A stretch of DNA of 64,000 nucleotides from an uncultured Actinomycetes bacterium (lineage in GTDB: Bacteria; Actinomycetota; Coriobacteriia; Coriobacteriales; Atopobiaceae), in NCBI GenBank assembly GCA_900314645.1, contig OMWB01000005.1:62001-126000 (forward strand). Reading direction: 5' to 3'. The position numbers and the translations under genes are program-made. This document shows positions 45,465 through 53,286 of the stretch, one piece after another (the first letter of the stretch is position 1; each line of letters begins with the position of its first letter). Below the pieces are notes generated by a model that saw only the letters and a program-made list of their open reading frames with translations, was not told the origin of the DNA and ran no database searches.

Positions 45465-46206
45465 TCTCGCGGACGGATTCGACCACACCGCGACCTACGC
45501 CGCAAACTCTGCTGATCTGGCGATTACTAAAGCCGCGGTATATCAAAAGGCGTATGGCTTCGTTGCGCTCTTCAATGCCGCGTGAAGAGATATTGCAGTT
45601 TCCAAGAAGCATCTTGGCTATGCTAACCAGCTCATCGTCCTTCAGGTGCCCTTTTAGGCGGCTGCCGGGGAACGCGTAAGTTGTCATGTTGCAAGCTTGA
45701 CTCCAGCTGATGAAGCCCTCGCGTCCTCCCAGCAAATCAAGCACGGTGTCCGTATCGGTGATGCCGCTTCGCCCCAAATAGTCCTTGGCGCTGCTCCATT
45801 CATATGCAGACGCGGGACATATGCCCGCAACAGCGGGATTGGCGTGAACATACCGGACCGCACATAAGAGATAGTTCTCGGTTTCTATCGGCTCGCTCCA
45901 GAAAGGCCTGACGAGTATCCCGCCTTTTCGCCCCGTCTCTTCGGCCACGTGCTTGCCGTAGCGTTCGTCAATCATCTTCATGAAAGCGGAGAGCATATCG
46001 TGCTCATCCTCAAGTACGAAGTGCACATGGTTGCTCATCAGGGCATACGCATGAATGCGCAGACCGGTCTCCTTCTTTGCCTGCCGCATGAGTTCCAAAT
46101 AGATTCTTCGGTCTGTATCATTCTCGAAGATGATCTGATCGTGAATCCCTTTGGGCACGACATGATAGTACCCAGAGGCACTCTTCTTCCTTGCAGCATG
46201 CGGCAC
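45415..46206 (-). CDS. REP-associated tyrosine transposase (RAYT-1, Y1/IS200-like)
   Basis: 263 residues. It is a Y1 transposase of the TnpA-REP type, with the metal-binding SNHVHFVLEDE (His-hydrophobic-His) and a conserved catalytic-Tyr helix region (YVHANPAVAGI, YEWSSAKDYLG). A C-terminal helix-turn-helix-like part (RLLIYRGFSNRQISRVCGVGRGVVE) is followed by residues encoded by the palindrome. The start is GTG 46206 with GGAGGTGAG upstream. RAYTs are single-copy, host-maintained enzymes that nick REP palindromes. Copies of the likely target lie on both sides. The second RAYT here (57629-58378) is about half identical but has a different palindrome. Confidence 0.88.
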   Translation of the reverse strand: MPHAARKKSASGYYHVVPKGIHDQIIFENDTDRRIYLELMRQAKKETGLRIHAYALMSNHVHFVLEDEHDMLSAFMKMIDERYGKHVAEETGRKGGILVRPFWSEPIETENYLLCAVRYVHANPAVAGICPASAYEWSSAKDYLGRSGITDTDTVLDLLGGREGFISWSQACNMTTYAFPGSRLKGHLKDDELVSIAKMLLGNCNISSRGIEERNEAIRLLIYRGFSNRQISRVCGVGRGVVESVRETCQKGLPPVPDAWQRG

Positions 46207-46230
46207 GTAGCCTCACCTCCAATAGCGAAA

Positions 46231-46377
46231 CACCTGTCAAAAGGGGTCACCTGTCAAAAGGGGTAACCCCCTGTGCCAGGTGAAAAGGGGTAACACCCTG
46301 TGCCATCTGGCAGAAGGGGTAACCCCCTGTGCCAGGTGGCAGGTAACCCCCTGTGCCAGGTGGCAGGTAGCTGGCAG
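46231..46377. repeat. array of partial REP units upstream of RAYT-1
   Basis: Four to five shortened copies of CTGTCAAAAGGGGTAACCCC and of CCCCTGTGCCAGGTG follow each other with little spacing. They belong to the same family as 35368-35437 and 45401-45464, and lie between the rpsJ terminator and the RAYT start. They look like a rearranged or growing REP cluster, not CRISPR: no unique spacers of constant length. Confidence 0.75.
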
Positions 46378-46395
46378 ATTTCTGCAGCAGATACG

Positions 46396-46432
46396 ACGAG
46401 GGCCTCCTTCCTGCTTGGAAGGAGGCCCTCGT
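46396..46432 (-). terminator. terminator of the str operon
   Basis: Perfect 16-base arms ACGAGGGCCTCCTTCC/GGAAGGAGGCCCTCGT with a 5-base loop, 22 bases after the rpsJ stop. No clear U-run follows on the minus strand. Confidence 0.7.
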
Positions 46433-46453
46433 TAGGCTTCATGTCGCTCTTGC

Positions 46454-46762
46454 TTAGAGCTTGATCTCGATGTCCACGCCGGCGGGCAGGTCGAGGCGCA
46501 TCAGGCTATCGACGGTGCTGGAGCTCGGGTCGAGGATGTCGATGAGGCGCTTGTGGGTGCGCATCTCAAACTCCTCGCGGGAGTCCTTGTCCTTGTGCGG
46601 CGAGCGGATGACCGTGTACAGGTTGCGCTCGGTGGGCAGGGGGATGGGGCCGGAAACGCGGGCGCCGGTCTTCTGAGCGGTGTCCACAATGAGCTTCGCG
46701 GACTGATCGACAACCTCGTGATCGTAGCCCTTGAGGCGGATCCTAATCTTCTGGCTTGACAC
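46454..46762 (-). CDS. rpsJ: 30S ribosomal protein S10
   Basis: 102 residues. It contains [18 protein letters not shown], the S10 signature around [20 protein letters not shown], and the end [11 protein letters not shown]. The start is GTG 46762: a perfect GGAGGT lies seven bases upstream and the length then equals the usual S10. A reading from ATG 46777 would include the ribosome site and add five residues. It is part of the small subunit head and of NusB/NusE antitermination. Unusually it ends the rpsL-rpsG-fusA operon and is directly followed by a terminator. The rest of the S10 operon is not in this window. Confidence 0.96.
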   Translation of the reverse strand: MSSQKIRIRLKGYDHEVVDQSAKLIVDTAQKTGARVSGPIPLPTERNLYTVIRSPHKDKDSREEFEMRTHKRLIDILDPSSSTVDSLMRLDLPAGVDIEIKL

Positions 46763-46821
46763 TTCTGGTACCTCCATCTTCGGGGGCGCGGGCGCGCCGC
46801 GCCCTCGCTGGCTACGTATAG

Positions 46822-48918
46822 TTACGAGGCGTTACCGCCATTCTTGCTGACAATCTCGTCCTTGATGGACTTGGGCACGGGCTCATAGCAGTCGAACTGC
46901 ATGGTGTAGCTCGCGCGACCCTGGGTCTGCGAACGCAGGTCGGTTGCATAGCCGAACATCTCGCCCAGAGGCACCTTGGCCTTGATGACCTTGGTGTTGG
47001 TGCGGTCCTCCATGCCCTCGATCTTGCCGCGACGACCGGACAGGTTGCCCATGACGTCGCCCATGTACTGCTCAGGCGTCTCAACCTCAACGGCCTCGAT
47101 CGGCTCGAGCAGGACGGGATCGGACCTACGCAGGGCCTCCTTGATGGCCATGGAGCCGGCGATCTTGAAGGCGGCCTCGGAGGAGTCGACCTCGTGGTAG
47201 GAACCGTCGACCAGGGTCACCTTGATGTCCTGCACCGGGTAGCCAGCGATAACGCCGGACTCCAGCGCCTCCTGGATGCCCTTGTCCACGGACGGGATGT
47301 ACTCCTTGGGGATGGAGCCACCGACGGTAGCGTCCACAAACTCATAGCCAAAGCCGGGCTCCTTGGGCTCCAGGTCGATGATGGCGTCGCCATACTGACC
47401 ACGGCCGCCGGACTGACGGACGAACTTGCCCTGGACGTGCTTGACTGCCTTGCCCGCGGTCTCGCGGTAGGCAACCTGAGGCTTGCCCACGTTGCACTCC
47501 ACCTTGAACTCGCGACGCAGACGGTCGACGATAATCTCGAGGTGCAGCTCGCCCATGCCGGCGATGATGGTCTGGCCAGTCTCGTGGTCGGTGCGGACCT
47601 GGAAGGTCGGGTCCTCCTCGGCCAGCTTGGCGAGACCCACGGACATCTTCTCCTGCTCAGCCTTGGTCTTGGGCTCAACGGCAACGTCGATAACGGGCGC
47701 CGCAAACTCGATGCTCTCAAGGATGATGGGGTTCTTCTCGTCGCAGAGGGTGTCACCGGTGGTGGTGTTCTTGAGGCCCACGCACGCGATGATGTCGCCG
47801 GCGGAGCAGCCGTCGCGGTCGACGCGCTCGTTGGCGTTCATCTCGAGGATGCGGCCAAGGCGCTCGCGGCCGTCCTTGACGGAGTTGTAGACATAGCTAC
47901 CGGAGTCGGCGTGACCAGAGTACACGCGCAGGTAGGTGAGCTTGCCCACGTAGGGGTCGGTCATGATCTTGAAGGCCAGGGCCGAGAAGGGCTCCTTGGG
48001 GTCAGCGTGACGGATGGCCTCGTTGCCCTTGAGGTCGGTGCCCACAATCTGCTCAACGTCCAGCGGGCTGGGCAGGTAGTCGACGACGGCGTCCAGAAGC
48101 TCCTGGATGCCCTTGTTCTTGTAGGCAGAGCCCACAAAGACAGGGTTGATGTCGCCGGCGAGGACGCCCTTGCGCAGGGCGGCCTTGATCTGCTCGACGG
48201 AGGGCTCCTCCTCCATGAGCAGCAGCTCCATAAGCTCGTCGTCATAGTTGGAGACGGCGTCAAGGAGCTCCTCGCGACGCTCAGCGACGACGTCGGCATA
48301 CTCCGCCGGAATCTCGTCGAGCTTCTCGGGGTAAATCATGCCCTTGGCGTCCTCCTTGAAGTCCCATGCCTCCATGGTAACGAGGTCGATGAGGCCCCAG
48401 AACTGCGCCTCAGAGCCCATGGGGATCTGCGCCGCGATGGCGTTGGCGCCGAGGCGCTCCTTCATGGTCTCGATGGCGTGGAAGAAGTCGGCGCCGATGC
48501 GGTCATACTTGTTGATGAACGCGATGCGCGGAACGTTGTAGTTGGCAGCCTGACGCCAAACGGTCTCGGACTGCGGCTGGACGCCAGCAACGGCGTCGAA
48601 CACGGCCACGGCACCGTCGAGGACGCGAAGGCAACGCTCGACCTCGGCCGTAAAGTCAACGTGGCCCGGGGTGTCGATGATCTGGATGACGTGATCGCCC
48701 CAGAAGCACGTGGTAGCAGCGGACGTAATGGTTACGCCGCGCTCCTGCTCCTGGACCATCCAGTCCATGGTCGCCGCTCCGTCGTGCACCTCGCCGATCT
48801 TGTGGGTCTTGCCCGTGTAGTAGAGGATGCGCTCGGTAGTGGTGGTCTTACCAGCGTCAATATGGGCCATGATGCCGATATTGCGCAGGTTTTCAAGCTT
48901 GTACTTAACTTTCGCCAT
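46822..48918 (-). CDS. fusA: elongation factor G
   Basis: 698 residues, standard length. GTPase motifs are [15 protein letters not shown] (P-loop), [18 protein letters not shown] and NKYD. Domains II-V follow, including the domain IV segment GRGQYGD and the C-terminal GRRGKIEG. It catalyses ribosomal translocation. It lies 22 bases downstream of rpsG, and rpsJ follows after 59 bases instead of the usual tuf. Start ATG 48918 has GGGAG upstream. Confidence 0.98.
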   Translation of the reverse strand: MAKVKYKLENLRNIGIMAHIDAGKTTTTERILYYTGKTHKIGEVHDGAATMDWMVQEQERGVTITSAATTCFWGDHVIQIIDTPGHVDFTAEVERCLRVLDGAVAVFDAVAGVQPQSETVWRQAANYNVPRIAFINKYDRIGADFFHAIETMKERLGANAIAAQIPMGSEAQFWGLIDLVTMEAWDFKEDAKGMIYPEKLDEIPAEYADVVAERREELLDAVSNYDDELMELLLMEEEPSVEQIKAALRKGVLAGDINPVFVGSAYKNKGIQELLDAVVDYLPSPLDVEQIVGTDLKGNEAIRHADPKEPFSALAFKIMTDPYVGKLTYLRVYSGHADSGSYVYNSVKDGRERLGRILEMNANERVDRDGCSAGDIIACVGLKNTTTGDTLCDEKNPIILESIEFAAPVIDVAVEPKTKAEQEKMSVGLAKLAEEDPTFQVRTDHETGQTIIAGMGELHLEIIVDRLRREFKVECNVGKPQVAYRETAGKAVKHVQGKFVRQSGGRGQYGDAIIDLEPKEPGFGYEFVDATVGGSIPKEYIPSVDKGIQEALESGVIAGYPVQDIKVTLVDGSYHEVDSSEAAFKIAGSMAIKEALRRSDPVLLEPIEAVEVETPEQYMGDVMGNLSGRRGKIEGMEDRTNTKVIKAKVPLGEMFGYATDLRSQTQGRASYTMQFDCYEPVPKSIKDEIVSKNGGNAS

Positions 48919-48940
48919 AAGCAGCTACTCCCGAACTCAA

Positions 48941-49411
48941 TTAGTAGCGATAGTGGGCGAAGGCGCGGTTGGCCTCGGCCATCTTGAACAGGTCCTCGCG
49001 ACGCTTCACGGAAGCGCCAACACCGTTGGAAGCATCAAGAATCTCGTTGGCGAGACGCTCGGCCATGGTCTTCTCCTTGCGAGCACGCGAGAAGTTGACC
49101 ATCCAGCGGATGGCGAGCTGGTTGGCGCGACGGGAGTTGACCTCCATAGGCACCTGATAGGTGGCGCCACCAACACGCTTGGGCTTGACCTCGAGGGTCG
49201 GGCGAATGTTGTCCATGGCCTTCTTGAAGACGGTCAGGGCGTCCTGGCCGGACTTCTCGGCGACGATGTCGAAGGCACTGTAGACGATGCGCTCGGCGAC
49301 GGACTTCTTGCCGTCAAGGAGCACCTTGTTGATGAGCTGGGTCACGACACGGTTGTTGTACTTGACATCCGGCATGACCTCACGGCGGACTGCTGCTGAA
49401 CGACGCGGCAT
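48941..49411 (-). CDS. rpsG: 30S ribosomal protein S7
   Basis: 156 residues, standard length and start ([12 protein letters not shown]). It has the conserved [22 protein letters not shown] and the C-terminal [20 protein letters not shown]. It organises the 3' major domain of 16S rRNA. ATG 49411 has AGGAG upstream. It sits between rpsL and fusA as in most bacteria. Confidence 0.98.
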   Translation of the reverse strand: MPRRSAAVRREVMPDVKYNNRVVTQLINKVLLDGKKSVAERIVYSAFDIVAEKSGQDALTVFKKAMDNIRPTLEVKPKRVGGATYQVPMEVNSRRANQLAIRWMVNFSRARKEKTMAERLANEILDASNGVGASVKRREDLFKMAEANRAFAHYRY

Positions 49412-49463
49412 GTGTTTCTCCTAAGAACTCGAAATGATGAAGTGGTGCGTTAGTGGATGCCGC

Positions 49464-49835
49464 TTACTTGGGGCGCTTGGCGCCGTAGCGGGAGCGGGCA
49501 CGCTTGCGGTTCTGGACCGCAGCGCAGTCGTAGGCGCCACGGATGATCTTGTAACGCACACCGGGCAGGTCACGGACGCGGCCGCCGCGGATGAGCACGA
49601 TGGAGTGCTCCTGCAGGTTGTGGCCCTCGCCGGGGATGTAAGCCGTAACCTCGATGCCGTTGACGAGGCGCACACGGGCGACCTTACGCAGAGCGGAGTT
49701 CGGCTTCTTGGGGGTGGTGGTGAAAACGCGGGTGCAGACGCCGCGCTTCTGCGGGTTGTGCTGCAGAGCTGCGTTCTTGGACTTGCTTGCGACCTTCTGA
49801 CGGCCCTGACGCACGAGCTGGTTAATGGTAGGCAA
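49464..49835 (-). CDS. rpsL: 30S ribosomal protein S12, Arg at position 88
   Basis: 123 residues. It includes [24 protein letters not shown] and [20 protein letters not shown]. Lys43 is present, but residue 88, usually Lys, is Arg (codon CGT at 49572-49574). The same substitution gives streptomycin resistance in other bacteria. The start is TTG 49835 with AAGGAG eight bases upstream. It is the first gene of the str operon. S12 takes part in decoding at the A site. Confidence 0.97.
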   Translation of the reverse strand: MPTINQLVRQGRQKVASKSKNAALQHNPQKRGVCTRVFTTTPKKPNSALRKVARVRLVNGIEVTAYIPGEGHNLQEHSIVLIRGGRVRDLPGVRYKIIRGAYDCAAVQNRKRARSRYGAKRPK

Positions 49836-49936
49836 AGCTCTTCTCCTTCTAACCTATCTGTTATGACGCTCTTATAATGCTTGAAGGGCAGCGCAGCACC
49901 GCATACCCTGGATTGGCACAATTAGCGCAAGGTGAG

Positions 49937-49965
49937 ACTCTACGCCCTAACTCGGCAGTTGTCAA
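49937..49965 (-). promoter_or_regulatory. promoter of the str operon
   Basis: On the minus strand TTGACA (49960-49965) is followed after exactly 17 bases by TAGAGT (49937-49942), about 100 bases before the rpsL start. This is a good sigma-70-type match for a highly expressed operon with a leader of about 95 bases. Confidence 0.6.
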
Positions 49966-50024
49966 AACGCCACGGTGCCGGGCGTATCCTTATTGCACAG
50001 AGAATGCACAACTTTGCGGGTGCG

Positions 50025-50055
50025 GTGCGTCCCGGGGGCTACCCCCTAGGCGCAC
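50025..50055. repeat. palindrome of the GTGCGTCC-GGGGG family
   Basis: GTGCG and CGCAC outer arms around CCGGGGGCTACCCCCTAGG. It lies in the leader of the GNAT gene, 21 bases before its start, where it could affect expression or end incoming transcription. Confidence 0.55.
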
Positions 50056-50076
50056 TGAAACGTAGGAGGAGGGGCC

Positions 50077-50841
50077 ATGACCAACGCTGAGATTCTTGAG
50101 GTTGCGCTTGCACAATCGGCGCTGGATGCTGGCTGTGCTCCGGAGGACTTCTTTGCCGCCGAGAACGTGTTTTGCGAGCCGCCGACCGCAGAGGCCGTCA
50201 GCGCGTATATCAAGACGCCCATCGTGTGCAGGCTCGTCTCGTACGGCAGAAACGTGGTGGCCAGCTGTGATGCGCGGCTGCAGGATGCCGTAAAAAGCTA
50301 CCTTGAGAAGCTCGAGCACCCCTACTACGCCTTTGAGACGCCTGGAGTGTTTCGGCTGAACGAGCTCCTTGCCCCACACGGCATTCAGGCACGCTATCAG
50401 GCGGAATTCTTCCTCCCGGATGAGAGCGCGGTGTTTTCCGCTCGTCCGACCTGCACGTACGACCTGCGGATACTGGGACCCGAAGACTTCCGCAACCTAT
50501 ATATACCTGCATGGTCAAACGCCCTCTGCAAGGAGCGCCCGCAGCTGGACGTGCTTGGCGTGGGCGCCTACGACGGCGACGAGCTCATCGGTTTTGCCGC
50601 GTGCTCGGCCGATTGTGCGCGCATGTGGCAGATCGGCATAGACGTGCTTCCCGAGTATCGTGGCCAGCGTCTGGCCCCCGCGCTTACCAACCGCCTTGCC
50701 CGCGAGGTCTTTGAGCGGGGCATGGTGCCCTTCTACTGCGCTGCATGGAGTAACGTACGCTCAGTGAGAAACGCGCTGGCCAGCGGGTTTAAGCCTGCTT
50801 GGGTGGAGCTTTCGGCACGCCCGACAACCGAGAGGGAGTAA
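50077..50841 (+). CDS. GNAT-family N-acetyltransferase
   Basis: 254 residues. The N-terminal ~125 residues are a poorly conserved alpha/beta domain. The C-terminal half is a GNAT fold with YDGDELIGFAACSADCARMWQIGIDVLPEYRGQRLAPALTN given here only by its core: the acetyl-CoA-binding PEYRGQRLAPAL and the later YCAAWSNVRSVRNALASGF. The substrate cannot be told. ATG 50077 has GGAGGAGGGG upstream. It is followed after one base by the lipoprotein gene. Confidence 0.8.
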   Translation: MTNAEILEVALAQSALDAGCAPEDFFAAENVFCEPPTAEAVSAYIKTPIVCRLVSYGRNVVASCDARLQDAVKSYLEKLEHPYYAFETPGVFRLNELLAPHGIQARYQAEFFLPDESAVFSARPTCTYDLRILGPEDFRNLYIPAWSNALCKERPQLDVLGVGAYDGDELIGFAACSADCARMWQIGIDVLPEYRGQRLAPALTNRLAREVFERGMVPFYCAAWSNVRSVRNALASGFKPAWVELSARPTTERE

Positions 50842-50842
50842 C

Positions 50843-51733
50843 GTGAGACCGTGGACGACCTTCAGCAAGCTATGTGCCATCTGCGCGCTCGTGGTTGTAG
50901 TGCTTGTGGGATGCGGCACGATGCCTGAAGCGCCCGCGGTGCCCGACCGGACGGCGCCCACAACGATGCGCCTTACCGTTTCATACATCGACGTGGGCAA
51001 GGGCGACTGCATCCTCATCGAAGCCGATGGCAAGGCCGTGCTCATTGACACGGGCTATGAGGATACGTCGGGTGACGTCCTCTCCTACCTGCGCGGGCAG
51101 GGTGTGAGCCAGCTTCAGCGCATCATCATCACGCACTATGATCGCGACCATGTCGGCGGTCTGCGCGCCATTGCAGAGGCCCTGCCCGTCGAGGAGGTCT
51201 GCCTGCCCAACTACGAAGGCGCCGACAAGAACTACCAGACCGTGACGGACGCCATCGGCAGCTTGGACCTTTCCGCGCACCAAGTCACAAAGGAGGAGGT
51301 TCTTCAGCTGGGTGATGCGGCCCTCACCATCATCCCCACGAGCCTGACCTACGAGAAGGGGCAGGGCAACGGCGAGGGCAACGACAACGACCTCTCACTC
51401 GTCGTCACGCTCACGAACCGTGATGACTCGTACCTCTTTGCCGGAGACCTCGAGAAGAAGGGCATCGACGCCTACCTGGACGGTGCTCGCGGTACGTTTG
51501 GCGTGCTCAAGATGCCACACCACGGCGAATGGTGCGGCAAGACTGACGACCTCGTCGAGGACACAAGCCCCCGCATTGCCATCATCACGGATGGCGAGGA
51601 CGACCCCGCAGAGAAGAAGACCCTTGAGCATCTGGAAGATGCCCGCATTGATACGTACCGCACGAGCACCGACGGCACCATCGTCGTAGAAAGCCACGGC
51701 TTAGCCGACTACACCGTCACGACCACGCCATAG
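50843..51733 (+). CDS. ComEC-like metallo-beta-lactamase-fold lipoprotein
   Basis: 296 residues. A lipoprotein signal peptide has lipobox LVGC, Cys24. The rest is the soluble metallo-beta-lactamase domain as in the C-terminal part of ComEC: YIDVGKGDCILIEADG, VLIDTGYED, the metal motif THYDRDHVGG, and MPHHGEWCG. The ComEC membrane channel is absent, so it is not a complete DNA-uptake protein. Anchored outside the membrane it may be a phosphodiesterase or nuclease. Start GTG 50843 has GAGGGAG upstream. It forms an operon with the GNAT gene. Confidence 0.82.
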   Translation: MRPWTTFSKLCAICALVVVVLVGCGTMPEAPAVPDRTAPTTMRLTVSYIDVGKGDCILIEADGKAVLIDTGYEDTSGDVLSYLRGQGVSQLQRIIITHYDRDHVGGLRAIAEALPVEEVCLPNYEGADKNYQTVTDAIGSLDLSAHQVTKEEVLQLGDAALTIIPTSLTYEKGQGNGEGNDNDLSLVVTLTNRDDSYLFAGDLEKKGIDAYLDGARGTFGVLKMPHHGEWCGKTDDLVEDTSPRIAIITDGEDDPAEKKTLEHLEDARIDTYRTSTDGTIVVESHGLADYTVTTTP

Positions 51734-51740
51734 AGAAAGA

Positions 51741-51806
51741 GTGCGCCGGAGGGGCTGCCCCCGGGACGCACCAAGGTGCGTCCCGGGGGCAGCCCCTCCG
51801 GCGCAC
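51741..51806. terminator. bidirectional terminator palindrome
   Basis: Perfect 32-base arms (GTGCGCCGGAGGGGCTGCCC at the left end) with a 2-base loop AA, between convergent genes ending at 51733 and 51823. Its centre shares GTGCGTCCCGGGGGC with the palindromes at 50025 and 54687. Confidence 0.75.
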
Positions 51807-51822
51807 GAACACAATCGTAAGC

Positions 51823-52389
51823 TTACTCAGCCAGATCGATGCCCATCTGCATGGCCTTGCGGTTGGGCTCAAGCAGGTGCTGCTTCTTGGCAGGCACGCA
51901 CTTGACCAGGGCGGCGTCGAGCACCTCGCGCGTGCAGAAGTGCGTCTCGGCCCACAGGCGGCCCAGGCAGATGATGTTGGCCAGGCCCTTGAGGCCAGCG
52001 GCCTCGGCCATCTCGGTGGCCTTGAAGGCGATGACCTTGACGCCGTCGGCAAGCTCGACGCCCGCCGCGCCGTCCATGGCAAGCGTCGTGTCGATGACGA
52101 TGGTGCCGCCCGGCTGGACGGAGCCAGCAAACTTCTCGACGCTCGGCTGGTTCATAGCGATGACGGCAGTCGGGCGCGTGATGAACGGCGAGCCGATAGC
52201 GTCGTCAGAGAGCGACACGCTGCAGTTGGCGGTGCCACCGCGCATCTCGGGGCCGTAGCTGGGCATCCACGAGACGTGACGGCCGTCGATGAGGCCCGTG
52301 TTGGCAAGCACCTTGCCGGCAAAGAGCAGGCCCTGGCCACCAAAGCCAGAGAGCACGCAAAGCAGCTCGTGGTTGAATTCCTCTGCCAT
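51823..52389 (-). CDS. 2-oxoacid:ferredoxin oxidoreductase gamma subunit
   Basis: 188 residues. The gamma-subunit pattern includes SGFGGQGLLFAGKVLA, SYGPEMRGGTANCSV and a Met-Asn-Gln-Pro-Ser segment. It completes a four-subunit VOR/KOR-type enzyme that oxidises 2-oxoacids to acyl-CoA with ferredoxin as electron acceptor, or runs in reverse. It is the last gene of the operon, two bases after the beta subunit. The leader peptide at 57313 and the VorB-like alpha subunit favour branched-chain 2-oxoacids as substrate; that is inference. Confidence 0.88.
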   Translation of the reverse strand: MAEEFNHELLCVLSGFGGQGLLFAGKVLANTGLIDGRHVSWMPSYGPEMRGGTANCSVSLSDDAIGSPFITRPTAVIAMNQPSVEKFAGSVQPGGTIVIDTTLAMDGAAGVELADGVKVIAFKATEMAEAAGLKGLANIICLGRLWAETHFCTREVLDAALVKCVPAKKQHLLEPNRKAMQMGIDLAE

Positions 52390-52391
52390 GC

Positions 52392-53285
52392 TTAGGCCTC
52401 CTTTCCCTTCTGCGCGATGGGGCAGTCCTTGGCGCGCTCGAGCGCGGCCTCCGCGGCGTTGGCAAAGCCGTCAGCCACGACGTCCTTGTACACGCCCAGC
52501 GGGTAGTACGGCAGCATGTTCTCGCGCAGCCACTGGAAGGCGTTCTGCGGAGTCATGCCCCAGTTGGTCGGGCACGTGGCCACAACCTCAACCAGCGAGT
52601 AGCCGATGCCGTCGATCTGGTTCTGGAAAGCCTTCTTGATGGCCTTCTTGGCCTGGATGATGTGGGCGCGGCTGTCGCAGGTGACGCGCTCGACGTAGGC
52701 AACGCCGTCCAGCGTGGAGAGCATCTCGGCGATGCGCACCGGGTAGCCCACCTTGCTGACGTCACGGCCGTACGGGGAAGTCTGCGTGACCTGATTGGGC
52801 AGCGACGTGGGGGCCATCTGGCCGCCGGTCATGCCGTAGATGGCGTTGTTGATGAAGATGACGGTGATCTTCTCGCCACGGGTCGCGGCGTGCACGGTCT
52901 CGGCGGTGCCGATGGAGGCAAGGTCGCCGTCGCCCTGATAGGCGAAGACCACGTTGTCGGGATGCACGCGCTTGACGCCGGTGGCAACCGCGGGAGCGCG
53001 GCCGTGCGCGGCCTCGATCATGTCGCAGTTGAAGAAGTCATACGCCATGACGGAGCAGCCGACCGGCGCGATGCCGATGGTCTTACCCTCGATGCCCAGC
53101 TCGTCGATGACCTCGGCAACCAGACGGTTGACGATGCCATGCGTGCAGCCCGGGCAGTAGTTGAAGATGGCGTCGGTCAGAGCGTGCGGACGGGCAGACT
53201 TGATGGTCTCGCCCTCGGCAATCTGGGAACCGATGCGCTCGACCTGGTAATCAGGCAGGGTCACGGGAGTCTTGGGTGCCGGCAT
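52392..53285 (-). CDS. 2-oxoacid:ferredoxin oxidoreductase beta subunit (TPP-binding)
   Basis: 297 residues from ATG 53285, with AAAGGGG upstream; the frame continues far upstream only as an overlap with the alpha gene. It has the TPP-binding YCPGCTHG, GDGDLASIG and NNAIYGMTGGQMAPTS. It lacks its own iron-sulphur motif, which is supplied by the separate ferredoxin subunit. It is one base after the alpha subunit. VorA or KorB in usual nomenclature; the exact substrate is not provable from sequence. Confidence 0.9.
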   Translation of the reverse strand: MPAPKTPVTLPDYQVERIGSQIAEGETIKSARPHALTDAIFNYCPGCTHGIVNRLVAEVIDELGIEGKTIGIAPVGCSVMAYDFFNCDMIEAAHGRAPAVATGVKRVHPDNVVFAYQGDGDLASIGTAETVHAATRGEKITVIFINNAIYGMTGGQMAPTSLPNQVTQTSPYGRDVSKVGYPVRIAEMLSTLDGVAYVERVTCDSRAHIIQAKKAIKKAFQNQIDGIGYSLVEVVATCPTNWGMTPQNAFQWLRENMLPYYPLGVYKDVVADGFANAAEAALERAKDCPIAQKGKEA

Positions 53286-53286
53286 G

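Noticed and set aside
46231..46377. CRISPR array
   Set aside because: Units are partial palindromes of the RAYT-1 family without constant-length spacers, and no cas genes are near.
47194..48987. 597-codon plus-strand frame opposite fusA
   Set aside because: Shadow of EF-G caused by high GC; composition is Val/Leu/Asp/Gly-rich with no recognisable domain, and the minus-strand gene is certain.
49866..49880. TATAAT-like sequence as promoter of the GNAT gene
   Set aside because: It lies about 200 bases upstream with no matching -35, and is also within the str operon leader; not supported.
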